DNA from: Rhabditoides inermis
Taxonomy: Eukaryota; Nematoda; Chromadorea; Rhabditida; Rhabditidae
Assembly (NCBI GenBank): GCA_963966185.1
Contig: CAWZYM010000190.1
Span: forward strand, 145,001-209,000
Length of the DNA stretch: 64,000 bases
Direction of reading: 5' to 3'
Below the pieces are notes generated by a model. It did not search any database. It saw nothing but the letters and a program-made list of their open reading frames with translations, and was not told the DNA's origin. Positions 13,483 to 25,249 of this stretch are shown piece by piece. Numbering within the stretch: position 1 is the first letter of the stretch; the number at the start of each line of letters is the position of its first letter. Both the position numbers and the translations under genes were made by a program.

Positions 13483-14338
13483 AGGGAGAGAGAGACTCAC
13501 TGCCTTTCTAGGTGCACCCCGAAGAGATCGAAGTGCCCCGCTGTCAGCTATGTGTGCAGGTGAGTAGAGAGGAGGCGGTGTCCGGAGGGGCGGAGCGGTA
13601 ATCTAGAACCTGCATTGCCACACGGCTGCAGATTTACCCATGTCTGTTCAGGAGCTGGTCATCAACGCGCGTCTGTTGGAGAAGTTTGGGGAGGACTTTG
13701 AGATCACTCTACCCGATGAGCATCACATCAAATGTCACAAGTTTGACACGAACTATTCCACCGAGGAGGCTATGGATAAGGCGGGTTTGGGGGGGGGGGG
13801 AAGAACGTAAACGATTATTTTTGTATTTTATCAAACGAAATGAAGAATTGAAGTAGGACGTATTGTGTTAGATTGAGTCGGGCGAATGAATACCATACCG
13901 TTCTTACAAGTCCCTTGCTTTCCAGAACGTCGAGAAGCGGTTCAAGAAGATGCAGGCCGAGGCAGACAACCAGAATGTGGCGGGAGGGGGCGGGGTGAGA
14001 GGGGGCGGAGTCAACGTCGAGGACCTCGACGACGACGACGACGAGGACGTGGAGCTGGCGGCGGCGGAGGGGGTGGGTCCGCGCGAGGGCGGGTTCACCA
14101 ACAGCCGACAGACGTTCGGCAAGCGGAACAAGCCCAAGAGGAACTTTGTCATGCCCAGTCTCAGGTGAGTGGGGTCTCTTTCTCTCTCTCCTTTCTCTCT
14201 CTCTCTCCTCTCTCTTTCTTCTCTCTTTCTCCTCTCTCCCTCTCCCTCTCTCTCTCTCTCCCTCTCCTTCTCCCTCTCCCCCTCTCTCCTCCCTCTCTCC
14301 TTCCTCTCTCTCCTCTCTCTCTCTCTTCTCTCTCTCTC

Positions 14339-14370
<32 letters not shown>

Positions 14371-16726
14371 ATCCCTCTCTTTGCAGACAAGCCGTCCCTC
14401 TCGACTCTCGCTATGTGGAGGCGGTGACGGACAGTCAGTGGAGGTGCAAACTCTGCGACCGGGTCAGTATTTCTGTGATTGTTTGTAGGAAAATGGAAAA
14501 CGATGGATAATGACGTCATAATGTGCTGATTGAGATTGACTCGAGATAAATATGAAGACGTTCAGTGATTATTATTCTCTTGCAGGACATTTTGGCGGCA
14601 GTGATCTCTGCGGGCGCGATCCGACACTACAGACAATTCCATCCAGATGAGCTGGAGAACATGCAGTACGAACTGTGCAAGGTGGGAAGAGAGAGGGAGA
14701 GAGAGAGAGAGGCAGAGAGAGAGGCAGAGAGAGAGGCAGAGAGAGAGACAGACAGAGGGGAGGAGGGAAGCGGAGAGAGTGTTCAGAAACAGCGGTTGAT
14801 ACGGTTGCGAGCAAAAATAAGGAATGAGTGTAATGTGTTGTGTGACATACGTTTCAAATACAGAATGTCACTTAATATGAATTTGATTCATAATAGAGTC
14901 AAGTTGATGATTTTACACGCATTCGTTGTGTGGTAATGCAATAAGTTGCGCGCGGTGGGGTAGATCAGAGGAAGACGGAGAGTCAGCTCTCGGCAATAGC
15001 GCGCAAAACAAGAGAGGCAGACGGTTATGGCACCGTATTTCGAACTGCAAGCGTTGTAGATCGAAAAATATCGCTCTGGCGCAGGCTATATGCTCTTCTC
15101 TGGTTGCAGGCCCGGCTGGAGCGCGTGTCCGATGGCTGCATGGAGTTTGTGCACCCACAGCTCATAGAGTGCCTCATATGCAACCTCACATACGCCCTAC
15201 ACAAACCATACAACATGTGGGTGGCCAGTTATTGTCTTATGGTTATCGACAGTAAATACATTAGTTATCAGTTGGCTAAGTTACTATCAGTTACCATCAC
15301 TTTGGGACTGATGATTGCTTCTCAGGTGTCGCGGCATCCGCCACCTCAAGTCGAAACACCCGGAGATGATGCCGGAATACGGTGCGACTGCCGCTGGTGG
15401 GGCTGCCGTGCCGGTCGGAGCACCCCTTCAGGATAGAATGGTAGGAGGGGAAGAGAGATAGATAGAGAGAGAGAGGAGAGGGAGAGAAGAGCGACAGAGG
15501 GAGAGGGAGAGAGTCCCTTGCAGCAGCTGCAAAAGCGCGCTGCGTCGACGCGTGCTACCAAGGCGCGCAAGTACCCGCGACATGAGGAGGAAGAGGAGGT
15601 GTACGGTAAGTGGGGTACTGTAGATGGAATATGGGTTACTGTATAGGTAAAGAGTGTTACGGTAACTCGGTAACTCGGTCTCGTTTCAGCGCCGACAGTG
15701 CAGATGGGCGAGTGCATCACCAACCCGGAGATGATAGCCCGGTTCAAGAACGAGTACAACGTCGACTTTGACAAGGTGCGTGTCTCTCTTTCCCTCTCTC
15801 CCTCTTTCCCTCTCTCCCTCTTTCCTCTCTCTCCCTCTTTCCCTCTCTTTCCCTCTTTCCCTCTCTTTCCCTCTCTCTCCCTCTCTCTCCTCCTCTCTCC
15901 TCCCCCCCTCTCTCTCTCCCTCTCTACTCTCCTCTTGCAGGTGCAAACCCTGTACGGCGCGGACGGGGAGCCAGTGTATGTGTTGATGGCGGAGGGGGAG
16001 GAACTGGACGCGGAGACGGCCGAGCAGCTGGCATGCACGATGCACGACGAGGAGGCGGAGGAGGAGCAGGCGGGTGGAGAAGGAGCAGGAGCAGGGGAGG
16101 CATCACGGGAGGAGGAGCAGCAGGGGGAGAATGGGCAGGTGAGGGTGGCACTTTTCGATATCGCTCTCGTTATGGCAAGTGTAAGTTTCTGGCGCGAGCT
16201 ATGTGTGCGTTTTGAGGAAACAATGTGAAGATGAAGATGACAGCGATCAAAATGGTATTAACATTCAGTATCACGATGATCCGTCGACGTCTGCGGTGCG
16301 AGGCAGACAGATGCATCAGGAGTCGATCGTCAAGGACGAGATGCAGGTGAGAGAGAGAGAGACAGGCAGAGAGAGAGAGAGAGAGAGAAGATGAGTGTGA
16401 TGTTTCAGATGGACCACCTGGAGGAGCATGTGATGGCTGGTGAGGTGGCGGGAGAAGAGGAGGTTGTGGAGGAGGAGGGACAAGCACACATGGAGACGAT
16501 GGGAGAGGAACAGGTGAGGAAATAGGAGAGAGAGCGATAGAGAGACGAACCCGTTCCCTTTCAGCCGGACCACATGCACTCTCAGTTCCTTCGCGCTCAG
16601 GAGGAGCTGGGATACATTGAGGAGGAGGTGTACGGAGAAGAGGAGGTGGTGATGGAGCAGCCGATGGAGCAGATGCCAGTGGAGGAGGAGCAGGTCGATG
16701 TGGTGGAGCAGGAGGAGGAGCAGTAG
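7197..16726 (+). CDS. Large acidic nuclear protein with about six C2H2-like zinc fingers
   Basis: The start is ATG at 7197 (MPISTR, donor gtgagt at 7216). Early exons are 7322-7456 and 7537-7631, followed by roughly 25 more up to the TAG at 16724. The N-terminal third is Ser/Pro/Arg-rich with SPRRTRR- and SPRRSTR-type basic patches that could bind DNA or act as nuclear localisation signals. It also has a QSAQSAQSA tract, Gln/His runs and long Glu-rich stretches. The central part carries CGLCGEIVPYDQLMSDH..H (C-x2-C-x12-H-x4-H, about 11550), CGLCQSVVSLNKKF..H (12565-12830) and CIWCGMFMDRNALAMHFHEVH (13357-13515). Further ones are CQLCVQELVI..H..C, CKLCDRDILA..HYRQFH (14448-14640) and CLICNLTYAL..HLKSKH (15168-15350). 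The C-terminus is Glu/Met-rich. The composition suggests a chromatin or transcription regulator. I do not recognise a named ortholog. The long ordered zinc-finger block is the part most likely to be conserved in other nematodes. Confidence 0.8.
8107..8149. repeat. (CT)n microsatellite in an intron
   Basis: This is a pure CT dinucleotide run inside an intron of the zinc-finger gene. Similar GA or CT runs occur in its introns at 10727-10780, 12400-12510, 13430-13495, 14170-14380 and 15780-15930. Confidence 0.85.
8548..8618 (+). repeat. Coding 9-bp tandem repeat (Gln-Ser-Ala)n
   Basis: The 9-bp unit cagtctgcc is repeated about seven times and encodes an AQS repeat inside an exon of the zinc-finger gene, next to a polyproline run. 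Such in-frame minisatellites are usually length-polymorphic linkers. Confidence 0.85.
14938..15105 (+). repeat. Dispersed repeat D1 (SINE-like), copy 1
   Basis: A segment of about 165 bp beginning taagttgcgcgcggtggggt lies in an intron of the zinc-finger gene. It has a near-identical inverted copy at about 24180-24362. It contains gtagatcagagg, which resembles a pol III A box, and atttcgaactg, a weak B box, so a degenerate tRNA-derived SINE is possible. The copy relationship is clear; the origin is not. Confidence 0.7.
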
Positions 16727-17590
16727 AAGAAGGAGGAGAAGTAGAAAAAGGAGGGCAGTAGAAGAAGGAGGATAGTGCAGGGTATCTTCTAGTAGAGACA
16801 GTATGTATTCATGTCTTTGAATGTCAGATACTCGTATTCTCTTTTGTTTCGTATAGTAGACGGACAAATATCTCTACATATCTACGTGCTTCCATGTAGC
16901 GTTGAATTGAATCCCGTTGTCGATTGCAATTTTGTTATGTTCCAGATTCCTTGACATTCGAAGTGCATTTTTCCGATATTTTGTTTGTTTTGTTTGTGTG
17001 CGTGACTTTGAATAATAATAATTATTGAATTGTGACGTAATATGATGAGGAATATGAGATAAATGTTTTTGAATGATTGTGTGGAAATATGCGGAGAAAG
17101 AAAGGGTGATTGATTTTATACCTGTCTAATGTCTAATTTGTTTCGATAGCTGCCGATACTATACAATATTTCAACAAAACAAATTTAATTTCTTCTATAA
17201 GATCAAATTATTTCCCTATGTTCATTTTTGCGAGACAGTCCATTAATTTCTCACCATTTCATTTCAAAATGTTTTAGGTAGTGCTTGAACACGATTTTTC
17301 TTTCTGGGTCGCTTTTGGATGCGGCATGTTTTACTCTTTCCGCCTCGGGCTAGGTTAAGTATAAAGAATCGTAAAAATAGACGCACGCCGACGGCAGAAT
17401 ATAGATGATATGTCTGATACGTCGAGCGATACTCAAGCTTCCTTTCCTTTACTTGATCATAGATATATCAATCGATATATTGATCATAGATATTGATCCT
17501 AGATATATCAAACCTTCCCACACATGGATGATTTAAATACCAAGACACCATGCATTTGTGTGTGTGGCGGCCACGGTCCAGCCTGAAAAC
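16727..17590. other. 3' flank of the zinc-finger gene
   Basis: AT-rich DNA without a gene. The immediate downstream purine-rich tract is probably 3' UTR; I see no canonical AATAAA close by, only the variant agataaa at about 17059. An imperfect hairpin built on gatatatc and atcatagatat motifs lies at about 17456-17515. Confidence 0.5.
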
Positions 17591-18330
17591 ATTGATTTGG
17601 TATGGGTAACGGTAGAAAAATATTTCTTGCAAAGATAAGGCATACGGTAGGATAATAATTTGATGTCCTTGCAAAGATAAGGGATACGATAAAAAATTAA
17701 ATTTATTACACCCCAAGGATGCTTCCCACATGAATTTCCTGTGAACAATGACCATGGAGGGGCATCAGTGATTCTAGAAAACTAGCAATGAGAATTCACG
17801 GTGACGGTGTGTCTTCTGGCTAGCGGCTGACGGCTGACAGAGATGCAAGTGAGAGGGGTGGAGAAGAGAGAGGTCGCCAACTTACTGCGTATCGGAACTT
17901 CTTTCGACCCGCGGGCGGCATCGAACCCGCGACCTTTCGATTGAGAGCGCACATCCTCTGTGCTACCGCTCACGGTAGGAGAACAACTTGATGTTCTTGC
18001 AAAAATAAGGGTTACGGTAGGAGAACAACTTGATGTTCTTGCAAAAATAAGGGTTACGGTAGGAGAATAATTTGATCTTCTTGCAAAGATTATGTGTACG
18101 GTAGGAAAATAATTTGATGTTCTTGCAAAAAAAAAAAAGGTTTACGATAGGAGAATAACTTGATCTTCTTGCAAAAATAAGGGTTACTGTAGGAGAAAAA
18201 ATTGATTTTATTGCAAAAATAAGGTTTATGGTAGTAGAATAATTTGATCTTCTCCTTCTCGCAAAGGAAAAGGTTACGGTAGAAGAATAATTTGATGTTC
18301 TTGCAAAAAAAAAGTGGAGAAGATTAGAAG
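17590..18330. repeat. R42 repeat array, copy 2, interrupted by a SINE-like element
   Basis: Units of the form tacggtaggagaataatttg plus atcttcttgcaaagataagg run at about 17610-17700 and 17970-18320. The two parts are separated by a tRNA-derived element (17785-17970), which suggests insertion into an older array. Units are more diverged than in copies 1 and 3. Confidence 0.85.
17785..17970 (-). mobile_element. tRNA-derived SINE-like element S1
   Basis: On the minus strand the element starts with a tRNA-like head. It has an A-box-like ggtagcacagaggatgtgcgc (complement of 17947-17968) and a B-box gggttcgatgcc (complement of 17917-17930), at tRNA-like spacing. The anticodon region is degenerate and no complete cloverleaf can be drawn, so this is not a functional tRNA. 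The tail runs into unique sequence. Confidence 0.65.
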
Positions 18331-18409
18331 ATAAATTGACCACTATTAGAGATGGCGCGCCAGCACCCTCTCGTTTGTACTGGACTTTCATGAAATCGTA
18401 ATTTGTAAC

Positions 18410-18765
18410 TTATCGTTATCACTATCTTGTGTTACAAACATACAACTTTCCGGTTCTGTTCCACGATATCCTTTGACTCTCCTGTCGACCTCCAATTGGA
18501 TACAGAATATTATCTGTCATTACGCACGCTGCAAAGTTTAAATTTTTAGGACAATTTTCACCTAAATAACATTTTGAACTTGTCAATATCACTATCTTGT
18601 GTTACAAACATACAACTTTCCGGTTCTGTTCCACGATATCCTTTGACTCTCCTGTCGACCTCCAATTGGATACAGAATAATACATATCTGCCATTACACA
18701 CGCTACAAAATAGAAATTTTTAGGACGATTTTCACCTAAATAACATTTTGAACTTGTCAATAACG
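18410..18765. repeat. 170-bp tandem duplication
   Basis: The block beginning actatcttgtgttacaaaca recurs exactly 170 bp later (18421 and 18591), followed by the same text about Cys-poor AT-rich sequence (ggttctgttccacgatatcc). The end block cctaaataacattttgaac appears twice as well. It is non-coding and lies upstream of the gene at 19387. Confidence 0.85.
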
Positions 18766-18769
18766 ATAT

Positions 18770-19386
18770 TCATCTGAAAAACAGATTAAAGTTTGTAAAT
18801 AATGAGATTAAAGTTTGTGATTGTTTTGTTTGCAAGTGTAATGAACCTAAATCGTGTATACTTTAGGTTGAGCGATCCGTCTGTCTACAATACCCCAAAT
18901 GCAGAACACTTATTGTACTCTAAAGGCACAGGAACATTCTGAATTACATCGAATTTCACTATTGAGTGCCTGGCAAAACTGTTCGTAAGTAGTCGTAGCG
19001 GTCATCGAACCGACAAAGCATTGTCCGCAAATCTGTGCATCGCGCGTGCAAATTTGGGTAAGTGTGTGGGTAACGAGGAAAAGCCGTTCTTTCGCAACTT
19101 CATGGTCTGTTTCGGGTGTTTTTTTATAGATCGCGTATCCCATAAAAGGTCCCAACACGATTAGTTCATTCCTTATCATTTTTGCTGATATCAATCAAGC
19201 CGTTCTCGAATTTTCCGCGGATGCGCTCCCAGAAACTCTTTCATCATGTGTCAATTTTATCGTCCGAAGTTTTTTTTACAATCCACATCTATTTTGTCTG
19301 TTTTTTAGCATCTTTCTTTGCATAAAAAAATTAACTGTTTAAAGTTCTGATTATTACGTGTCTGATTTTAGGCTAAACTCTCAGTC
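18770..19386. promoter_or_regulatory. Upstream region of the gene at 19387
   Basis: AT-rich flank with no coding exon I can support. The ATG at 19387 lies about 15 bases downstream of gattttaggctaaactctcag. That sequence could be a cis or spliced-leader acceptor (ctcag at 19379-19383), but this is uncertain. Confidence 0.35.
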
Positions 19387-22300
19387 ATGTCTCTCCCATT
19401 CTTCGCTCGATCGGATCCCAAGAAGCCTTTCTCGTATTTTGATCTGTTCGGAAACCTGGAATGCTACAACAAGTGCATCCATCTGACGCTGGCAGAGGGC
19501 TACATTCGGTGTCCCTACCAGGTAGTATCATTCAATACCAGACATCTGTTCATCGCACGATTACAGAAAAGAAACCTCTACGCATGGATCTCGTTTGTCG
19601 CCAAGTACTTTCCGGATATTAAAACAATCACAATTTACACAGGTATGATGTAATAATAATAACAATGTTTATTACCGCGTATACTATATAGAAACACAGG
19701 ACAAACACATACTTAGAGTGAATACAGCATTGGAAAATAAATAAACACAAAAAAGGGATGATGTATATAATATATTTCGGTGTTTTTCTTTTTCAGTTAA
19801 TTTGATATTTTTTTTCAGATCTCTCATCAGTATCCTCGAATCAATGCCAAACACTCAAGAATATCCTACTAGGAAAGAACGTCGTCTTCCACCACTACAT
19901 TGGCCACCGCAGATTCATCTTGTATGTTGAATTGTAACCTGTTTTGCATTTGAAGCTTCGCGCATTTGTTATTTTCTCGTTTTTTTTTGTTTTGTTTTTT
20001 TCAGATTCCAGAGTGAATCTCAGATGAGAGCGTCCGGCTACATCCAGATCAACATGTCTCGAGGCCTTGATATGTGGAGAAATCCCGATGAGGGAGGTGA
20101 TCCTACCAAGGACTTCATCATTCATCGTTTTTCAACGGTAGGTAGAATTTTCTAAATTAAGTGTGCAGCTTAGTTTTTGATTTTGGTATATTGCATTTTT
20201 GGTATATTACAGGCCGTTTTCTATATATTAGGATCAAGGAAATTTTTTTTTTGTTTAGCCGGTTGAATCCGGGGTCCTCCTAGTCGAGAACAAGATAGGG
20301 TTCTTGGATTACGACGACGTCAGCAGAGGTAGTTTGGTTGGTTGGCGTCGGACGTCTTGAATTCCGTTCTTGAGTCCGTAGATGGTGCTGTGACGCCTTC
20401 TGGCTACCATGAGAGTGGATCGCCACACCACAGGGGCTTGGTGAATTTCGCAAGAATGGTTGACTCCGAGGGGGATCGAACCAGCGACCGTGAGGTTGAG
20501 AGACGCACGCTCTATCCACTGTGCCGCGCCCCCGACGATGAATGATTGCACAAAGAAAAGCGAAACAAGCTTCCTATTCCTCGTTAGCTACACGTTATCA
20601 TCAATCAAAGATTGGTTCGAGGCTCGATTCTTATCGGAAAGTTGAGCTCTGTGCGCATCTCGTAGAAAGTAGTTCATGCACTTCATGTCATAGTGTTACG
20701 GTGTAATGTGATAAAATGACGCTCACGCTTCTTTGCTGTGCTCGAGTCCCGCAATATGCAAAAAGTTTTGCCTTTTGCCAAGCCCTGATCAGTAATATTT
20801 GATAAACCATGGTAACGTTAAACGACTCGTTTTCAGAAAGCGCCCGAAATCCTCCTGTTCTCCCGAAATCCTCCTGTGAAACCTTCTGTTCTCAAAAAGA
20901 AATCGTCATTTGGTTAGTTTTTAAATTATATTTTAAAAGTAAGTACATACTTCCAAGAAAAAGTAGTGTTTTAAGGATTTATCCGGACAATGTGATCTGC
21001 CTGATCTTCAGGTTGGGGTCGCTTTTGTTTTTTTTCGTTCTCGTCAGTCGTCAGTGAAACATTCTTTCGAAATTGTATAAACGTGTAAAAATAGATTGTA
21101 TTTTTAAAAACAAATCTGCATAAACAAAAGTTCAGAACTCGTCTTCATTGAAAAGAACAAAAGCGACACCATCCCGAAAATCAGAAAATAATATATTGTC
21201 CGGATACATCCTTTAAATCATCAATGAACTAATAAATTGTAATTCAGGAATGTGCTGCACCACATCTCTTGGTTCATTCAAGTTTGTTCCAGACAATGTG
21301 AGCACCAACCACCCTTTCTCGGAGTTCCAAGTAGTGGAGGACATCGCCCGTGGCATCACGACGAAGTCTGCTGCATTCACGATCGCCGGCTTTCTCGGAA
21401 GCAAGGTCCTCCACGAGCTCCGAGCTGCTCGCCACATACTCATCACCGATCCCGAAATGGGCATGTCATACCTGGTACGTCAACTTCTCACAGCCTGATT
21501 TCCATACGCGTTTTGCAGAAACGCAATATGGTCTTATTTATTGCTTTCCTGATGAGTATCGTGAATCAACAGCCGCCTGACGAGAACCAACTACAGCAGA
21601 TCACCATCAGAACCGGTACGTGCGCATTATATTGAATTACATTTGCATTGTTGTAACTAATCAATGAAACGTTTCAGATGCGGGAAAGTGGGTGACGCGG
21701 TGCGGACCCGAGAATTCGTGTTGGGTGATTGCAATGCTGCAAAAGAAGACGGGAGTCCGTGTTGTATTCAAGGACGCTCCCAAGCAAGACTGCCATGAGC
21801 GCTCCATCACGTGAGTATTCGTATCACATTTGATGTTTGTTACATATCCTGTTGATATTACATTCTCGAATCTCGCATTTATAAATACTACACCATTCAC
21901 AGCCGTGATTTCAGAACGGACAACCGTCTCTACCTGATGTTTGACCTGGGTCTGAACTTCTTCGAGAAAGGCCGGACGACGTGTAACGAGTTTACATATC
22001 ACTTCGTGCGCCTCCAACCGACCGACCCCTATATCCAACGTCTCGAGGTTAGTGAGAAGATTTTTCTTTGTTTTTAAGAACTCATGCAAGGGTTATACAA
22101 ACAAAATAGCAGGTGTCATGTGTATGTCCCAAATGTTATTCCGGTGTATAACCATTTACCATATTATATCGAGTTTAAATTTATCTGTTAAAGGAACAGA
22201 GGCGTATTTCAGAACCGTGTGGTAATGAAATTTTCAAATTCGCACGAAACACCACGCGCCGATGTGTATGTATGTTTCAAGCAAAGTTGCAAACGGGAAT

Positions 22301-22714
22301 CGAACCTGTGGCCGCGAGAGTGATAGCCCACAGTCTTTTCCACTGCGCCATGAGGCTCATTGGGTCTTTGCGCGCAAAGACCGATGCCCTTCTCGAGAAC
22401 TGACTTCTTTGCGAAAGCGATCACAATATCGATCGGCCCCGCGAAAATGAGGCTTCCCGCCAAAACACACATTTGAACGCCTATTTTCGTGTGGTAACGG
22501 GACGGTCTGTGGTAATTGGTGTGGTAACGCGGTAACATCTTTGAATCGTTATTTTTTCGTTTGTTTTGCATTTCAATGGATCAAGTCATGATCCAAGAAC
22601 GAATATAATGCGCCACTGTTCCTTTAAACTAACAAACTCACAAACTCACGTACTTTAATTACTTTGTTGTAGAGGTTCGCTGTCGCTGACGATCCGAACA
22701 ACAACGTCAACGTC

Positions 22715-22767
<53 letters not shown>

Positions 22768-22894
22768 CTCCGTGCCTGAAGTATCGTGCGGATGTCGTTG
22801 CAACTACGAGAGAAAGGAGACAGGATACGAGTGTCGGACTGCTTATTGCGCAGGCACACATAAGACTGATTTCTACCACAAAAAACAGGACTAA
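19387..22894 (+). CDS. Uncharacterised 435-residue protein, nine exons
   Basis: Exons that join in phase are 19387-19642, 19819-19921, 20005-20141, 21248-21474, 21519-21615, 21678-21810, 21915-22047 and 22673-22894 (TAA), which accounts for eight well-supported exons; a ninth would need revision of one long intron. The product starts MSLPFFARSDPKKPFSYFDL and has no signal peptide or membrane helix. It includes paired segments rich in aromatic and basic residues, such as GKNVVFHHYIGHRRFILF and TGVRVVFKDAPKQDCHERS. It ends in a run of about 20 Asn encoded by (AAC)n, then a Cys-rich tail CGCRCNYERKETGYECRTAYC. I do not recognise the family; a nematode-specific, possibly F-box-associated or intracellular adaptor protein would fit but is a guess. 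Two introns have been invaded by repeats (20240-20545 and 22192-22623). Confidence 0.75.
20240..20545 (-). mobile_element. tRNA-derived SINE S2 with A-rich tail
   Basis: Read on the minus strand, the element has a tRNA-like head with cacagtggatagagcgtgcg (A box) and ggttcgatcccc (perfect B-box core, complement of 20470-20481). A unique body of about 200 bp follows, then an A-rich 3' end (complement of gaaattttttttttgttt at about 20240-20258). This is the classical layout of a tRNA-derived SINE. It lies in the third intron of the gene at 19387, antisense to it. Its short open frames are not genes. Confidence 0.8.
22192..22623. mobile_element. 432-bp MITE flanked by TTAA, carrying a tRNA-like segment
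   Basis: The terminal inverted repeats are aggaacagaggcg (22192) and cgccactgttcct (ending 22623), matching at 12 of 13 positions. Both sides carry TTAA (22188-22191 and 22624-22627). The TTAA target points to the piggyBac or Kolobok superfamilies; the AGG start fits Kolobok-type ends slightly better than piggyBac CCC. Inside, on the minus strand at 22288-22355, is a tRNA-like stretch with tggcgcagtgg and a perfect ggttcgattcc B box. No transposase is present. Confidence 0.85.
22708..22768 (+). repeat. Coding (AAC)n poly-asparagine tract
   Basis: About twenty AAC/GTC codons in the last exon of the gene at 19387 give an Asn-rich run preceding a Cys-rich tail. The reading frame continues cleanly through it to the stop. 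Confidence 0.85.
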
Positions 22895-23985
22895 AAACGA
22901 TTCGATAATCATATTTGAGTTTATAGAATATACTAGATATATGAGACAAACATACTAAAAATATATATGATATGCTTAATTTTAATGTTAGTACAGTTTT
23001 GTATTTTGTATTTGTATTTATTGTATCAGAATATTAATATTGTTTTAGAATTAATGCACATTGTTTATTAATGTTACATTTGACTGGTTGTGATTGTAAA
23101 ATGTCAAACTTAGTTTTCACTCACAAATATTGATGTGCATTTATGTTATTTATGCTATGTTTTGTATTATAAGTATGCTCATAAAATATTTCATTGATCT
23201 CTGGTCAAGAACATCAACATTCTTGTACATTTCATAGTTCATAATCACACATAAATAATATTTTTTTGTATTTCCTTATTACTAAGTTTAACTTCCAAGT
23301 TGCATAACGTACGTACATACAATCTGCGTGAAAAGTGAACTTCAACATTTGTCTGCTCGTGTTCCACATACATCATGCTATTGTTATGATCGTTTCCACT
23401 TGTCATATATCTACACTGCCGTTATGTCCATAGATGCTAGCGAACACATCACATAGCCATAAAGAGCTCCTGGATAGTGTAATCACTTTTTTAAGTTTAA
23501 ATAATGACATTGGCGATGCCGCCGTCGCTTTCAATCATAGTTTCGTACCACTAGCACTTAACATTGTTTATCCTATGTGGGGGAGAGAAATGGGTAAATG
23601 TACAGATTGAGGTATTGATTATTGATTGATTGAGTGGAGGAAGAACTTGGTATTGGGGAAAGGCGTGAAGGAGATTGTGGGGCGTAAGGCAATGTGATAA
23701 GAGATGTGATAAGGCATATCGAGAAAGAGTGTGTGTTTTGGCGGCGAAGGAAGCGGCGCTAATGATCGAGGGCCCAAATAAAGACGTTTCACAATGTCGA
23801 TGCAGTTTCTTTCCTTGGATACAGAATGGACACACGCGCGGGCGCGCAGTGAAAAAAAAGGTGAAAAACACCCGTAACTCGACCTCATCCCACCTTTACA
23901 CAAGCGAATCCACGAGACGAAACCTGCTCAGGTGAACCAACGTCTTTTATGGGTTGTCATGCCTTTGTATCTGTAATCTGTATCG
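22895..23985. other. AT-rich intergenic region
   Basis: No gene can be supported. The first 600 bases are strongly AT-rich and probably include the 3' UTR of the preceding gene. Weak open frames at 23550-23935 lack introns, motifs and codon bias. Confidence 0.5.
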
Positions 23986-24179
23986 TTAAAGGTAGTGTTC
24001 ACTCTGAATTTGAAAGTGGAGTTGACCATACCAGGATATAGTGCATACTTTCGAAGTTAAAATGGCAAAATATTACATTATGACTAGCGCTCCGGCGCGC
24101 TGTCGCGCGCCTACGCACTAGGTATACGAAAAAGAAAATAGAAGAATAGTTCGTCTTGCATGTTTGATAGTTGATTGTT

Positions 24180-24362
24180 CTCCAATGACTCTTGCGAAGT
24201 AACATATACTCTGCGCCAGAGCGATAGTTTTCGATCTACCTCGCTTGCAGTTCGAAATACGGTGCCATAACCGTCTGTCTCTCTTGTTTTGCGCGCTATT
24301 GCCTAGAGCTGACTCTCCGTCTTCCTCTGATCTACCCCACCGCGCGCAACTTATTGCGAGCA
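24180..24362 (-). repeat. Dispersed repeat D1 (SINE-like), copy 2
   Basis: This is the reverse-complement copy of the element at 14938-15105, with only scattered substitutions. It is nested near the left end of the 4.76-kb TTAA element. Confidence 0.75.
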
Positions 24363-24566
24363 TGGAACTATACACGCAAGGGTTGTAGTTGAAGTGTTCA
24401 AGTTCTTTGTATTTTGTATATGTAGCTTAATTTTTTGTCTTTTCTAACTATCTCTCCTACTTCTTTTTCACCTATTTTATGTTTCACAGATGTACACCGC
24501 CCCATCTCTTTCTCCTCTACACTGTTCTGTCTACTTTCCATCTCATCTCCCTCCTCTTCCCCCCCG

Positions 24567-24599
<33 letters not shown>

Positions 24600-24608
<9 letters not shown>

Positions 24609-25203
24609 TTCTCTCTTTCTCTCTCTCTCTCTCTCCTCGAGACAGTTCTACTTTCCCCTATCTCTCCTCTCTCTCTTCTCCCTCTACCACTGTCTCCCTA
24701 TCTCTTTCTCTCTTTCTCTTTCTCTCTCAGTATTATGTTCTCTAGAAACAGTATTATATTCTCTATTGTCTACTCTACTGTCAACTTTCTAGAGACAATA
24801 CTAATACTACATATGCTCTTGTTTGTCTACTGCATCTTTTTCTTTCAATGTGACAAAAACTTTCTAGAGACATTACTATGTTTTCTTCTGTCTACTTCCA
24901 CCTTTCGTCACCTCTTCCACTCTTACTTTCACATCTGCAGTAATCACTATCACTGCGACTTTCGAAAGACAGTTATGTCTACTCTCCCTTCTCTCTCCTC
25001 TTTTCTCTCTCCTACCTTCTCTCTCTCCTCATCTTTCTCTCTCTTGTCTATTCTCACGTCTCCGCATCGGTGACAACAATTTTCTAGAGACAGTACTATG
25101 GCACCTTCTGTCTACTCTTCTACTCTCACGTCTGCAGCAGTCACTGCGACTATGAAGAGACAGTTATGCCTAATCTCCCTCCTTTCTCCTCCTCCTCCTC
25201 CTC

Positions 25204-25249
<46 letters not shown>

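Noticed and set aside
17917..17968. Functional tRNA genes at 17.9, 20.5 and 22.3 kb
   Set aside because: A and B boxes are present, but acceptor and anticodon stems do not pair and there is no clear anticodon loop. SINE or pseudogene origin fits better.
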